DNA from: Lachnospiraceae bacterium NE2001
GTDB lineage: Bacteria; Bacillota; Clostridia; Lachnospirales; Lachnospiraceae
Assembly (NCBI GenBank): GCA_900110635.1
Contig: FOEK01000001.1
Coordinates: forward strand, 207,694 to 271,693
DNA length: 64,000 bases
Reading direction: 5' to 3'
Under the pieces are notes generated by a model. It saw only the letters and a program-made list of their open reading frames with translations, was not told the origin of the DNA and did no database searches. Made by a program: the position numbers and the translations under genes. Every line of letters begins with the position of its first letter. Position 1 is the stretch's first letter. This document shows, in pieces, positions 24,447-32,085 of the stretch.

Positions 24447-25379
24447 ATGAAAAGTGAAATAATACTGTTTGAAACCCGAGACAAAGAAATATCCATTCCA
24501 GTATCTTTTGAGAAAGAAACGGTTTGGTTAAGTGCTAATCAAATGGCGTTATTATTTGATAGAGATGAAAAGACTATTCGTAAACATATCAATAATGTTT
24601 TTTCTGATGGAGAATTGTCCAAAGAGAACAACACGCAAAAAATGCGTGTTGATGGTGTAAAGCAAAAAGTTCCATTTTATACCCTTGATGTAATTATTTC
24701 TGTTGGATATAGAGTGAAATCTAAACGTGGAACAGAATTTAGACAGTGGGCTAATAGCGTATTGAAACAGTATATTATTGAGGGATATGCAATAAACGAA
24801 AAACGACTGAAGGCTCTTGAGAGAACAGTTGATATTCAAACTAAAATGCTTGCAGATGCTTTGGATGTTGAAGAGTCTGATATCTTACAAGCTGTTAATC
24901 AGTATACAGATGCACTATTATTACTCGATCAATATGATCATCAAGTGGTTCCAAAACCGGATGGTTCAGAACCAATTTACAGAATTACATATGAAGAGTG
25001 TTGTACAATGGTTGATGCTATGAGAGATTCTTTCCAGACTGATGTTTTTGGCTTGGAGAAAGAAAAAGGTAAAGTTGAAGGCATCATTGCTGCAGTTTAT
25101 CAGAGTGCATTTGGAGAGGATGCTTATCCTACGTTAGAGGAGAAAGCTGCAAATCTTCTTTATTTCATGATAAAGGATCATCCATATGCAGATGGATGTA
25201 AAAGAATAGCTGCATCATTGTTCCTTGAATTTTTGGCAAAAAACAATGCACTCATTAGAAATGGAAGAAAGGTAATCAGTGATGGTGCACTTGTAGCAAT
25301 AACGCTTATGATAGCAGAATCAAGACCGGAAGAAAAAGACATAATGGTTGCGTTGGTTATGAATTTTCTAACCATATAG
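24447..25379 (+). CDS. RhuM family protein with C-terminal Fic/Doc domain
   Basis: TGGGAGG before ATG 24447 sets the start, giving 310 residues. The N-terminal half is the RhuM domain (KETVWLSANQMALLFDRDEK, then FYTLDVIISVGYRVKSKRGT and FRQWANSVLKQYI). The C-terminal half has a Fic core with HPYADGCKR at about 245-253. The Fic consensus HPFx(D/E)GN(K/G)R normally has Asn where this has Cys; His, acidic residue and Arg are kept. Fic proteins transfer AMP or other nucleotide moieties to target proteins. RhuM-Fic proteins are common on mobile islands. Whether it is active is unclear. Confidence 0.8.
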   Translation: MKSEIILFETRDKEISIPVSFEKETVWLSANQMALLFDRDEKTIRKHINNVFSDGELSKENNTQKMRVDGVKQKVPFYTLDVIISVGYRVKSKRGTEFRQWANSVLKQYIIEGYAINEKRLKALERTVDIQTKMLADALDVEESDILQAVNQYTDALLLLDQYDHQVVPKPDGSEPIYRITYEECCTMVDAMRDSFQTDVFGLEKEKGKVEGIIAAVYQSAFGEDAYPTLEEKAANLLYFMIKDHPYADGCKRIAASLFLEFLAKNNALIRNGRKVISDGALVAITLMIAESRPEEKDIMVALVMNFLTI

Positions 25380-25517
25380 TAAAGGATCGGAGGTTCTTCC
25401 CGCGCGGGAAGAGTACTATGGCTGATGGGTAAGAAAAAGGTTGAACATGTGGTGTTTGATGGAATGAGAAAGATAAAAAAGAAAGTCAATATCAACCAAT
25501 ATAACACGCAAACAAAA

Positions 25518-26030
25518 ATGAAAATAATGGGACAGACGGATAAGCAGAGTGTCCAGCAACATCCGTTTCCCCCACTTTATAATAAGGATTCCAAGGTGCT
25601 GATACTAGGGAGTTTTCCATCTGTTAAATCCAGAGAAATGAATTTTTTCTATGGCCATCCGCAAAACAGATTCTGGAAGGTAATCGCAAGTATTTTTGAT
25701 CAGGAGAATCCGACTTCAATTGAAGAAAAGAAGAAATTGATTCTCGATAATAATCTTGCGCTTTGGGATGTGATTGCTGAATGTGAAATATCGGGTTCAT
25801 CTGATGCAAGCATTAAAAATGCAAAAGCTAATGATTTAAGTGAAATCATAAAAACTTCAAAGATTCAGAAGATAATCGTAAATGGGAAAACAGCTGAACG
25901 ACTGTATATCAAGTATATTGAACCGGTGACGGGGATAAAAGCAGTAGTGCTTCCATCCACTAGTCCGGCAAATGCAGCGTGGAGTTTGGAAAGACTTGTG
26001 GATGTATGGAAATCCGAAATAAAGAATTAA
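25518..26030 (+). CDS. DNA-deoxyinosine glycosylase, copy 2
   Basis: The core (QQHPFPPLYNKDSKVLILGS, SFPSVKSREMNFFYGHPQNR) is nearly identical to copy 1 at 3892, and the C-terminal STSPANAAWSLERLVDVW is shared. The ORF is open from 25425 with about 31 extra residues (MGKKKVEHVVFDGM and on) that have no counterpart in copy 1, so I prefer ATG 25518 or 25527; neither has a good ribosome site. Upstream, CTTCCCGCGCGGGAAG at about 25397-25412 is a perfect palindrome. It ends 20 bases before the intact phosphatase gene, whose upstream repeat begins right at its stop. Confidence 0.82.
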   Translation: MKIMGQTDKQSVQQHPFPPLYNKDSKVLILGSFPSVKSREMNFFYGHPQNRFWKVIASIFDQENPTSIEEKKKLILDNNLALWDVIAECEISGSSDASIKNAKANDLSEIIKTSKIQKIIVNGKTAERLYIKYIEPVTGIKAVVLPSTSPANAAWSLERLVDVWKSEIKN

Positions 26031-26081
26031 AAATCGAGGAAAATAGCTAAATGATAAAAGTACTATTCGTCTGCCACGGCA
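26030..26081 (+). repeat. Right direct repeat (candidate attachment site)
   Basis: This is the partner of 15580-15630, running from the last base of the glycosylase stop to codon 11 of the phosphatase gene. Beyond TGCCACGGCA the right copy continues into the intact gene while the left copy does not. The 10.4 kb between the repeats is the proposed island. Confidence 0.6.
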
Positions 26082-26527
26082 ATATCTGTCGTTCGCCAAT
26101 GGCCGAGTTTGTTTTTAAAGATATGGTAAAAAAGCTGGGACTTGAGAGAGAGTTTCATATAGAGTCCCGTGCTACTCATACAGATGAGATATGGAATGGA
26201 CATGGTAGCCCTGTATATCCACCGGCAAAGGCAAAGCTTGCTGAGGTGGGTCTTTCCTGTGCGGGAAAACACGCTCAGCTTCTTGTAAAATCTGATTATA
26301 GGGACTATGATTACATAATCGGAATGGATAGTGAGAATGCTCGCTGTATGCCGAGAATACTTGGACCTGACAGGGATAATAAGATATCGCTGCTGCTTGA
26401 CTATACGGATCATCCAAGAAGTGTTGCCGACCCCTGGTATACTGGCAATTTTGAGGTGACCTACAGCGATATAGTTGAGGGTTGCGAAGCATTTATAGAA
26501 TACTTGAGAAACGAAGGAAAGATATAA
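26051..26527 (+). CDS. Low-molecular-weight protein phosphatase
   Basis: The 158-residue protein has the P-loop CHGNICR (Cys8-x5-Arg14) at its N-terminus and the general-acid Asp127 in ADPWYTG, the hallmarks of LMW protein-tyrosine phosphatases. B. subtilis YwlE, a protein-arginine phosphatase, has Thr at the position that is Ile12 here, so tyrosine specificity is the safer reading. The next gene is a UPF0340 protein, and ywlE and ywlG are also neighbours in B. subtilis, so the pairing is conserved. The first eleven codons lie in the right direct repeat. It is intact. Confidence 0.9.
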   Translation: MIKVLFVCHGNICRSPMAEFVFKDMVKKLGLEREFHIESRATHTDEIWNGHGSPVYPPAKAKLAEVGLSCAGKHAQLLVKSDYRDYDYIIGMDSENARCMPRILGPDRDNKISLLLDYTDHPRSVADPWYTGNFEVTYSDIVEGCEAFIEYLRNEGKI

Positions 26528-26528
26528 A

Positions 26529-27149
26529 ATGAAGGATATAAATGAAGCAGATTCAATAACGGAGTCAAATGAATTGAAAGAATCTGAAGAGCTTATAGAG
26601 CAGATAAGTAATGACGCATCAAATGTAATTAAAGAAGTAATTGACAAGGCAAAGCTAAAGGCGGGACAGCTCTTTGTAATAGGCTGCTCATCAAGTGAAA
26701 CCATAGGTGAACATATGGGGACTGCCTCCAGTAAGGATGCGGCAGAGGCTATATTTGAAGCAATAATACCAGAACTTGAAAATGCAGGAGTAAGTCTTGC
26801 GGTACAGTGCTGTGAGCATCTCAACAGGTCGCTTGTCGTGGAGCGGGAGGTTGCAGAGAAATATGGCTTTGAAGAGGTAAATGTTATTCCACAGCCTCAC
26901 GCTGGCGGTGCATTTGCAGTCAAAGCTTATGGAAGCCTAAAAGACCCGGTAGTTGTAGAAAATATAGATGCTAGAGCCGACGCGGGAATTGATATTGGTG
27001 GAGTAATGGTTGGAATGCACATACACCCTGTTGTTGTTCCACTAAGACTTGAGCATAGAAGCATAGGTAAGGCAATCGTTGTGGCAGCCAGAAGAAGACC
27101 TAAGTATGTAGGTGGAATAAGGGCTGTATACAACGATGATTTGGAATAG
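26529..27149 (+). CDS. UPF0340 / TIGR01440 family protein (YwlG-like)
   Basis: The 206-residue protein matches the UPF0340 family: GQLFVIGCSSSETIGEHMGT (about residues 46-65), VQCCEHLNRSLVVER (about 97-111) and VNVIPQPHAGGAFAVKAYG. The pattern of conserved Cys, His and Glu suggests an enzyme, but no reaction is established. The N-terminal 30 residues are a Glu/Ser-rich extension. It starts 1 base after the phosphatase stop, so the two are one operon, and it is followed by hflX after 9 bases. Confidence 0.9.
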   Translation: MKDINEADSITESNELKESEELIEQISNDASNVIKEVIDKAKLKAGQLFVIGCSSSETIGEHMGTASSKDAAEAIFEAIIPELENAGVSLAVQCCEHLNRSLVVEREVAEKYGFEEVNVIPQPHAGGAFAVKAYGSLKDPVVVENIDARADAGIDIGGVMVGMHIHPVVVPLRLEHRSIGKAIVVAARRRPKYVGGIRAVYNDDLE

Positions 27150-27158
27150 GATATATAA

Positions 27159-28451
27159 ATGTTGTATGAAAATAAAGAAGATATTGAATATGTGATTCTT
27201 GTCGCCGTGGATACATCAAACGTCGACGATTCATTTAGCGGTATAGATGCCTCTCTCGACGAGCTGGAGGAACTGGCCGAGACCGCTGGAGCGGTGGTTG
27301 TTGGACGTATGGTTCAGAAACTGCCTTATTTTAATGCGTCTACTTATATAGGGAGCGGTAAGATTGAAGAGCTGGCCTATATGATTCTGGATAGAGGCGC
27401 TACTGGAATTATCACTGATGATGAGCTAAGTCCAGCTCAAATGTATAACCTGGGAAAGGCTCTCGAGACAAAGGTTATGGACCGTACTATGGTGATCCTG
27501 GATATCTTTGCCGCCCACGCCAGAACGGCTGAAGGTAAGCTTCAGGTTGAACTGGCACAGCTTCAATACCGTTTGTCACGCCTGACTGGTAAAGGTATCT
27601 CCATGTCGCGACTTGGTGGTGGTATCGGAACCAGAGGTCCTGGTGAGAAGAAGCTGGAGCAGGACCGTCGTGTTATTAGAAATCGTGTGGCTCAGCTAAG
27701 ACGTGAGCTGCAGGATGTTGTGGCCCATCGTGAACTGACGCGAAAAGGAAGAGAGGCAGGAAGTATACCTGTCTTTGCCATAGTCGGGTATACCAACGTC
27801 GGTAAGTCTACTTTGTTAAATGCTCTTACTGGTGCTGATATATTAGCAGAAAACAAGCTTTTTGCGACGCTTGATACAACAACTAGAGTGTATGAATATT
27901 CCCGAGCTTCGGGAAAACAGAAGGTTCTTCTTACGGATACTGTTGGATTTATCAGGAAGCTTCCTCATAATCTGATAGATGCGTTCAGGAGTACGCTGGA
28001 AGAGGTGTGTTACGCGGATTATATAATCCATGTTGTAGATGCTTCCAGTGAGAACCGCAGGGGAGAGATGAAGGTGGTCTACGAGACACTGGATATGCTC
28101 TTTAACAAGGCAAAGTCCAGCGATAACATTTCAAAGAAAAGCATTACACTCTTTAATAAGATAGACAAGGTAGAAAATCCTGATGACAGGCTGGGACTCC
28201 TGGATAAAAGGGCTAGCCAGGTGCTGCAGATATCGGCCAAGAGGGGACAGGGGCTCGATAAGATCAGCGAGGCGATAGACCTGTTGCTTCGGGAGGACAG
28301 GAAATATATAGAAACAACGATTGGATATAAAGATATGTCTCTATTGTCAGACATTAAGTCTCGTGGAGAGATTCTGGAGGAGAAATATCTGGAAGAGGGA
28401 GTATGGATAAGGGCTTATATACCACAGCAGATAAGAATAGAAAAGGATTAA
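27159..28451 (+). CDS. hflX: Ribosome-associated GTPase HflX
   Basis: The 430-residue protein has the HflX-specific segment GGGIGTRGPGEKKLEQDRR (about 153-171). GTPase motifs follow: G1 GYTNVGKST (210-218), G2 around FATLDTTTR, G3 DTVGF and G4 NKID. HflX binds the ribosome and splits stalled or hibernating 70S particles, often under heat or antibiotic stress. The HTH-free N-terminal domain and helical linker are of normal length. The next gene starts 49 bases inside its end, in another frame. Confidence 0.95.
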   Translation: MLYENKEDIEYVILVAVDTSNVDDSFSGIDASLDELEELAETAGAVVVGRMVQKLPYFNASTYIGSGKIEELAYMILDRGATGIITDDELSPAQMYNLGKALETKVMDRTMVILDIFAAHARTAEGKLQVELAQLQYRLSRLTGKGISMSRLGGGIGTRGPGEKKLEQDRRVIRNRVAQLRRELQDVVAHRELTRKGREAGSIPVFAIVGYTNVGKSTLLNALTGADILAENKLFATLDTTTRVYEYSRASGKQKVLLTDTVGFIRKLPHNLIDAFRSTLEEVCYADYIIHVVDASSENRRGEMKVVYETLDMLFNKAKSSDNISKKSITLFNKIDKVENPDDRLGLLDKRASQVLQISAKRGQGLDKISEAIDLLLREDRKYIETTIGYKDMSLLSDIKSRGEILEEKYLEEGVWIRAYIPQQIRIEKD

Positions 28452-29362
28452 GCGTTTTCTTTATACTTCTTGCAGGATGTCTCTGGGGGTGTATGGGGCT
28501 TTTTGTGAGACCGCTTGACGAGAAGGGCCTTAGCTCCTGGGACATTGTTTTCCTAAGGGCGGTTTGTACTGCGGTTTGTATGGCAGTTTTCCTTTTGATT
28601 TATGATATGAGTCTGTTTAGGATTAAACTGAAGGATGTATGGTGTTTTCTGGGAACAGGACTGCTTAGCATTGTGTTCTTTAATCTGTGCTATTTCAAAG
28701 AGATTACGCTGACGCCTCTTTCGGTTGCGGCAATACTGCTTTATACGGCACCTGCTTTCGTTATGATCATTTCTGCATTTTGCTTTAAGGAGAAGCTGAC
28801 AAGACGGAAGCTTATAGCTCTGGTTCTCTCATTTGTGGGACTTATTTTTGTTACAGGAGTTATTGGCGATGCCGGAAAGCTGACGGTTAAGACACTTCTT
28901 ATCGGACTTGGTGCAGGTTTGGGATATGCATTATATTCTATTTTTGGAAGGTACGCGCTGGAACGGGGGTATCACTCGTTTACTATAAGCTTCTATACAT
29001 TTCTCTTTGCAAGCCTCGGAACGGTGTTTTTTGCGAGACCGGGCTTTATCATAAAGAATGCTTTTGATTCCTTTGGCGGAGTAGCCTTTGTTATTGCATT
29101 TGCACTTATCTCTACGGTGCTACCATATATAGTTTATACAATTGGCCTAAAGTCGGTGGAAAATGGTTTTGCTTCTATTATTGCTTCGATCGAGCCGGTT
29201 ATAGCAACGCTGAACGGTATTCTATGGTTCCACGAGAGGATGACGATTGGAGTGCTGGTGGGAATCGTGCTTGTGCTATCTGGAATCGCCATATCGCAGC
29301 TTCCGGTAAAGGGAAAAGGCGAGGCTCAGGAAGGGTTAGGGCAAAATGTGGAAACTTCTTGA
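28403..29362 (+). CDS. EamA (DMT) family transporter
   Basis: The 319-residue protein contains ten hydrophobic segments in two five-helix repeats: FFILLAGCLWGCMGLFVRPL opens the first EamA domain and LGAGLGYALYSIFGRYALER opens the second. The family exports amino acids or other metabolites across the cytoplasmic membrane. It starts at ATG 28403 within the last codons of hflX, so expression is coupled. No specificity can be assigned. The tail (GKGEAQEGLGQNVETS) is polar. Confidence 0.9.
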   Translation: MDKGLYTTADKNRKGLSVFFILLAGCLWGCMGLFVRPLDEKGLSSWDIVFLRAVCTAVCMAVFLLIYDMSLFRIKLKDVWCFLGTGLLSIVFFNLCYFKEITLTPLSVAAILLYTAPAFVMIISAFCFKEKLTRRKLIALVLSFVGLIFVTGVIGDAGKLTVKTLLIGLGAGLGYALYSIFGRYALERGYHSFTISFYTFLFASLGTVFFARPGFIIKNAFDSFGGVAFVIAFALISTVLPYIVYTIGLKSVENGFASIIASIEPVIATLNGILWFHERMTIGVLVGIVLVLSGIAISQLPVKGKGEAQEGLGQNVETS

Positions 29363-29387
29363 CAGATATGGGGCAAAATGCTATTAT
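29359..29387 (+). promoter_or_regulatory. tRNA operon promoter
   Basis: TTGACA (29359-29364), 17 bases and TATTAT (29382-29387) form a near-consensus promoter starting inside the transporter stop. It lies 80 bases upstream of tRNA-Ser. Confidence 0.7.
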
Positions 29388-29467
29388 AATCTAGCGTCTT
29401 GAAGACGTAGCTGTGAATCAGTTTATGCCGCGATAGGCTTATGAATTGGTAGAGTTAAACTCAGCTT

Positions 29468-29556
29468 GGAGATGTACTCAAGTGGCTGAAGAGGTGCCCC
29501 TGCTAAGGGTATAGGTCGTTAATAGCGGCGCGAGGGTTCAAATCCCTCCATCTCCG
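29468..29556 (+). tRNA. tRNA-Ser(GCT)
   Basis: The acceptor GGAGATG pairs with CATCTCC, and the anticodon loop is CTGCTAA giving GCT. A long variable arm (TATAGGTCGTTAATAGCGGC region) marks a class II serine tRNA, and the T-arm GAGGGTTCAAATCCCTC is perfect. It decodes AGC and AGU. No CCA is encoded. Confidence 0.93.
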
Positions 29557-29588
29557 ATTCCAAGAATCTACTTTATAGATCTTGGCGC

Positions 29589-29695
29589 CTTGGTTGCAAG
29601 CAACCAAGCAATCCTGTGCCAAAGGCACAGTCTTGATTCTGCTTCGCAGAATGCGTGCGCCCCATGGCGCAGCATCGATTTGCAAGCAAATCGAT
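29589..29695. repeat. Cluster of five tight stem-loops between tRNA-Ser and tRNA-Asn
   Basis: Five consecutive perfect stems fill the spacer: CTTGGTTG/CAACCAAG (29589-29608), CTGTGCC/GGCACAG (29614-29630), ATTCTGC/GCAGAAT (29636-29652), TGCGCC/GGCGCA (29656-29671) and ATCGATTTGC/GCAAATCGAT (29674-29695). Loops are only 2-4 bases. They could be RNase processing signals for the tRNA precursor or copies of a small mobile repeat. Confidence 0.85.
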
Positions 29696-29700
29696 ACCAT

Positions 29701-29772
29701 TCCTCGATAGCTCAATGGTAGAGCACTCGGCTGTTAACCGAGGGGTTGTTGGTTCGAGCCCAACTCGGGGAG
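29701..29772 (+). tRNA. tRNA-Asn(GTT)
   Basis: TCCTCGA pairs with TCGGGGA, the D-loop is AGCTCAATGGTAGAGC, the anticodon loop CTGTTAA gives GTT, and the T-arm is GTTGGTTCGAGCCCAAC. Discriminator G. It decodes AAC and AAU. Confidence 0.93.
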
Positions 29773-29812
29773 TACGACAATAATGCTTTGTTTGTAACGA
29801 TCGGAACGCTGT

Positions 29813-29917
29813 GTTCTGCCTTACAACTTGCTTCGCAAGTTTCCAGCCAGAACAGCAGCTTCGGAGCATCGTTTTCCTTCGGAAAAGATGCTCGGATACC
29901 GATTTGCAAGCAAATCG
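29813..29917. repeat. Cluster of stem-loops between tRNA-Asn and tRNA-Cys
   Basis: An outer GTTCTG/CAGAAC pair (29813-29853) encloses AACTTGC/GCAAGTT with a TTC loop (29825-29841). Then come a long stem of GAGCATC plus TTTTCC paired with GGAAAA plus GATGCTC (29864-29893) and CGATTTGC/GCAAATCG (29900-29917). The last stem repeats the sequence of the final stem of the previous spacer, so the units are related. Confidence 0.8.
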
Positions 29918-29925
29918 TTATCTGT

Positions 29926-29996
29926 GGCGACATAGCCAAGTGGTAAGGCGTGGGACTGCAACTCCCTGATCGCTGGTTCGAATCCTGCTGTCGCCT
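29926..29996 (+). tRNA. tRNA-Cys(GCA)
   Basis: GGCGACA pairs with TGTCGCC, the anticodon loop CTGCAAC gives GCA, and the T-arm is GCTGGTTCGAATCCTGC, with one mismatched closing pair. Discriminator T. A terminator follows directly. Confidence 0.93.
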
Positions 29997-29998
29997 CT

Positions 29999-30031
29999 GG
30001 AGCTTTTGGTTTATCCAAGAGCTCCTTTTTG
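29999..30031 (+). terminator. Rho-independent terminator of the tRNA operon
   Basis: GGAGCTTTTGG (29999-30009) pairs with CCAAGAGCTCC (30015-30025) with a small internal mismatch, followed by TTTTTG. Confidence 0.85.
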
Positions 30032-30066
30032 TTATAATCAATTATGCATTACATTTTATATAATAG

Positions 30067-30987
30067 ATGTTAATTAGATTTGAAATTGGGAAAACTATGT
30101 TTGAGATAAGAAGGATAGAAAATGGAATAGAGGGGACTCCTGAACTGGAGCTATATTTTAGTGCAAATGAGTCGCAGCTTCTTCATTACTTCGAGCCAGA
30201 ACTCGGGCTTTTTGCTGTTGAAAGTCCTATGGTGATCGAAAGAGCGCTGGCGGCAGGTTATGAGCTCAGATCTTTTGTGATGATTGATAGTCTAGCTGAG
30301 GAGATGTGCCAAAGATTTGAAGAGATAATATATGAGTATTCTCCTCAAAGATTGGAGTCTTATAAGAACGAACCGGTTCCTGTGTATGTTGCTGACTACG
30401 AGACTATAGCTGGGATGACAGGGGTAAATATCACCCGAGGGGTTCTCGCGATAATGAAGAGAAAAGAGCTTCCTCTGGTATCTGAACTTCTGGACGGTTG
30501 TCGTAGAGTGGCGGTATTTGATGATGTAGAGAATCCAACGAATATAGGCGCGATGTTTAGATCTGCCGCTGCCCTGGGAATAGATGCGGTGCTTCTTGTA
30601 GGTGCTTCCAGTGATCCTCTGTATCGGAGGGCCTCCCGTGTCAGTGTAGGTACAGTATTCCAGATTCCTTGGACCAAGCTGGGAAAACATAGCAGGGATT
30701 ATAAGGTGCTTGGAGTAAAGCGGGGGCAGGCTGATTATGTTGATATTCTTCATAGCCTGGGATATAAGACAGCTGCCATGGCACTTTCTGATAATTCCAT
30801 TGGGATAGACGATGATAGACTTAAGAAGGAAGAGAGGCTTGCGATAATTCTAGGAAATGAAGGAAATGGTCTTTCGGATGAGGTGATAGAAAGAAGCGAT
30901 TATGTGGTAAAGATTCCAATGAAGCATAATGTGGATTCGTTAAATGTTGCCGCAGCCAGCTCCATAGTTTTCTGGGAGCTGAGATAG
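30067..30987 (+). CDS. TrmH/SpoU family 2'-O-ribose RNA methyltransferase
   Basis: The 306-residue protein has an N-terminal substrate-binding part and the SPOUT motifs at the C-terminus: VFDDVENPTNIGAMFRSAAA (motif 1), LGNEGNGLS (motif 2) and IPMKHNVDSLNVAAASSIVF (motif 3). This is the knotted fold that methylates ribose 2'-O in rRNA or tRNA. ATG 30067 is the first start; ATG 30097 is an alternative nearer to the family N-terminus. The target nucleotide cannot be told from sequence. It is a stand-alone gene after the tRNA operon. Confidence 0.92.
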   Translation: MLIRFEIGKTMFEIRRIENGIEGTPELELYFSANESQLLHYFEPELGLFAVESPMVIERALAAGYELRSFVMIDSLAEEMCQRFEEIIYEYSPQRLESYKNEPVPVYVADYETIAGMTGVNITRGVLAIMKRKELPLVSELLDGCRRVAVFDDVENPTNIGAMFRSAAALGIDAVLLVGASSDPLYRRASRVSVGTVFQIPWTKLGKHSRDYKVLGVKRGQADYVDILHSLGYKTAAMALSDNSIGIDDDRLKKEERLAIILGNEGNGLSDEVIERSDYVVKIPMKHNVDSLNVAAASSIVFWELR

Positions 30988-31082
30988 TCAGATGAATTAG
31001 GGTAGTCAGATGAACTAAGATAATCTTATGAATAAAGTATATAAGATAAGTGTTTTGTTAATTGGTTATAAGGGAAGAATGA

Positions 31083-32042
31083 ATGGGTATAGGAAGTAGC
31101 AGAAGGTTTTATGAAAATGAAGTGGCTCCTATGATACGGGAGAAGTTTGCGGCTTTCGAGAGTCGAATCGCGGTGGGGATTGCCGGAGAAGGTTCAGACT
31201 GCTTTGGTTATGACGATTTTATCTCACGTGATCACGACTTTGGAACAGGCGTATGTCTCTGGATTACAGACGAAGATATGGATAGGATTGGACAGAAGCT
31301 GTCGCGTGAGTATGAGTATCTGGTGGATCAGCATCCCGGGAATAAGCTGACAGAGAGACTTCGTGCGAGACGCGGGGTTATGACCATAAGAAGCTATTAT
31401 TCGAAGATTCTGGGTACTGAGCTGGATGCTGAAAATGCAGTGATCACGGATGAGGATTGGAGAAAACTGGATCACGCTTGTCTTGCTACGGCAGTAAATG
31501 GAACGGTTTTTCGAGATGACCTGGGGATGTTTTCAGCCTTTAGAAAGCTTCTGCTGGATTATTATCCTGATAATGTATGGCGCATACGAATCGCAAATGA
31601 ACTGCATAAATATTCAGCGGCACTCCAGGTGAATTACGCACGTTGTATGGCCAGGGGTGATATAGTTGCAGCAAGACTGTGCCACGGTCAGGGACTGGAG
31701 GCGGCGATGCAGCTGTTTTTCCTGATGGTGAGGGAGTATCCTCCATATTATAAGTGGACATATAGAAGGCTTGCGGAAATTGATGCCCGAACAAATAGTC
31801 CTGCTAAAAGATATGGTGGTTTCACAGCACTGATAAAGCAGTTGGCAGAGGAACCCGGCGATAAGAGTGCGTGGAAGGGAATCAAGTATTCGCCGAACTA
31901 CATAAATCTCTCTGATCCAATGATCGTGATAACGGAGAGAATAGCAGGCTGCATTGTTGAAATGATGAATGAACACGGTCTCACCGACAGAACCAATCCA
32001 TATCTGGAGACCTATGTAGATGAAATCTTAGATAAAATATAA
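31083..32042 (+). CDS. DUF4037 domain protein (nucleotidyltransferase-like)
   Basis: The 319-residue protein begins GIGSSRRFYENEVAPMIREK and contains AGEGSDCFGYDDFISRDHDF and GVCLWITDEDMD, the GxGSxxxGxDD-x-SRDHD pattern of DUF4037. The domain is related to polymerase-beta-type nucleotidyltransferases. The C-terminal half is helical, with a RWTY-type stretch (YPPYYKWTYRRLAEIDAR). The substrate is unknown. AAGGGAAGA precedes ATG 31083. A bidirectional terminator separates it from the convergent EPSP synthase gene. Confidence 0.88.
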   Translation: MGIGSSRRFYENEVAPMIREKFAAFESRIAVGIAGEGSDCFGYDDFISRDHDFGTGVCLWITDEDMDRIGQKLSREYEYLVDQHPGNKLTERLRARRGVMTIRSYYSKILGTELDAENAVITDEDWRKLDHACLATAVNGTVFRDDLGMFSAFRKLLLDYYPDNVWRIRIANELHKYSAALQVNYARCMARGDIVAARLCHGQGLEAAMQLFFLMVREYPPYYKWTYRRLAEIDARTNSPAKRYGGFTALIKQLAEEPGDKSAWKGIKYSPNYINLSDPMIVITERIAGCIVEMMNEHGLTDRTNPYLETYVDEILDKI

Positions 32043-32046
32043 AATG

Positions 32047-32075
32047 ACCTGCCACTGGGAATCCCAGTGGCAGGT
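32047..32075. terminator. Bidirectional terminator
   Basis: ACCTGCCACTGGG (32047-32059) pairs perfectly with CCCAGTGGCAGGT (32063-32075) around AAT, with T-rich sequence on both sides. It serves the DUF4037 gene and the convergent aroA gene. Confidence 0.9.
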
Positions 32076-32085
32076 TATTATCTTT

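Noticed and set aside
26051..26527. Phosphatase as YwlE-type protein-arginine phosphatase
   Set aside because: The UPF0340 neighbour fits ywlE, but the P-loop CHGNICR has Ile where YwlE has the Thr needed for arginine specificity.
26063..26824. 253-codon minus-strand ORF over the phosphatase and UPF0340 genes
   Set aside because: It lies antisense to two well-recognised genes, has no ribosome site and reads as low-quality Ser/Cys/Ile-rich sequence.
29589..29917. CRISPR array in the tRNA spacers
   Set aside because: The units are short palindromic stems of varying sequence and spacing, not identical repeats with uniform spacers, and no cas genes are present.
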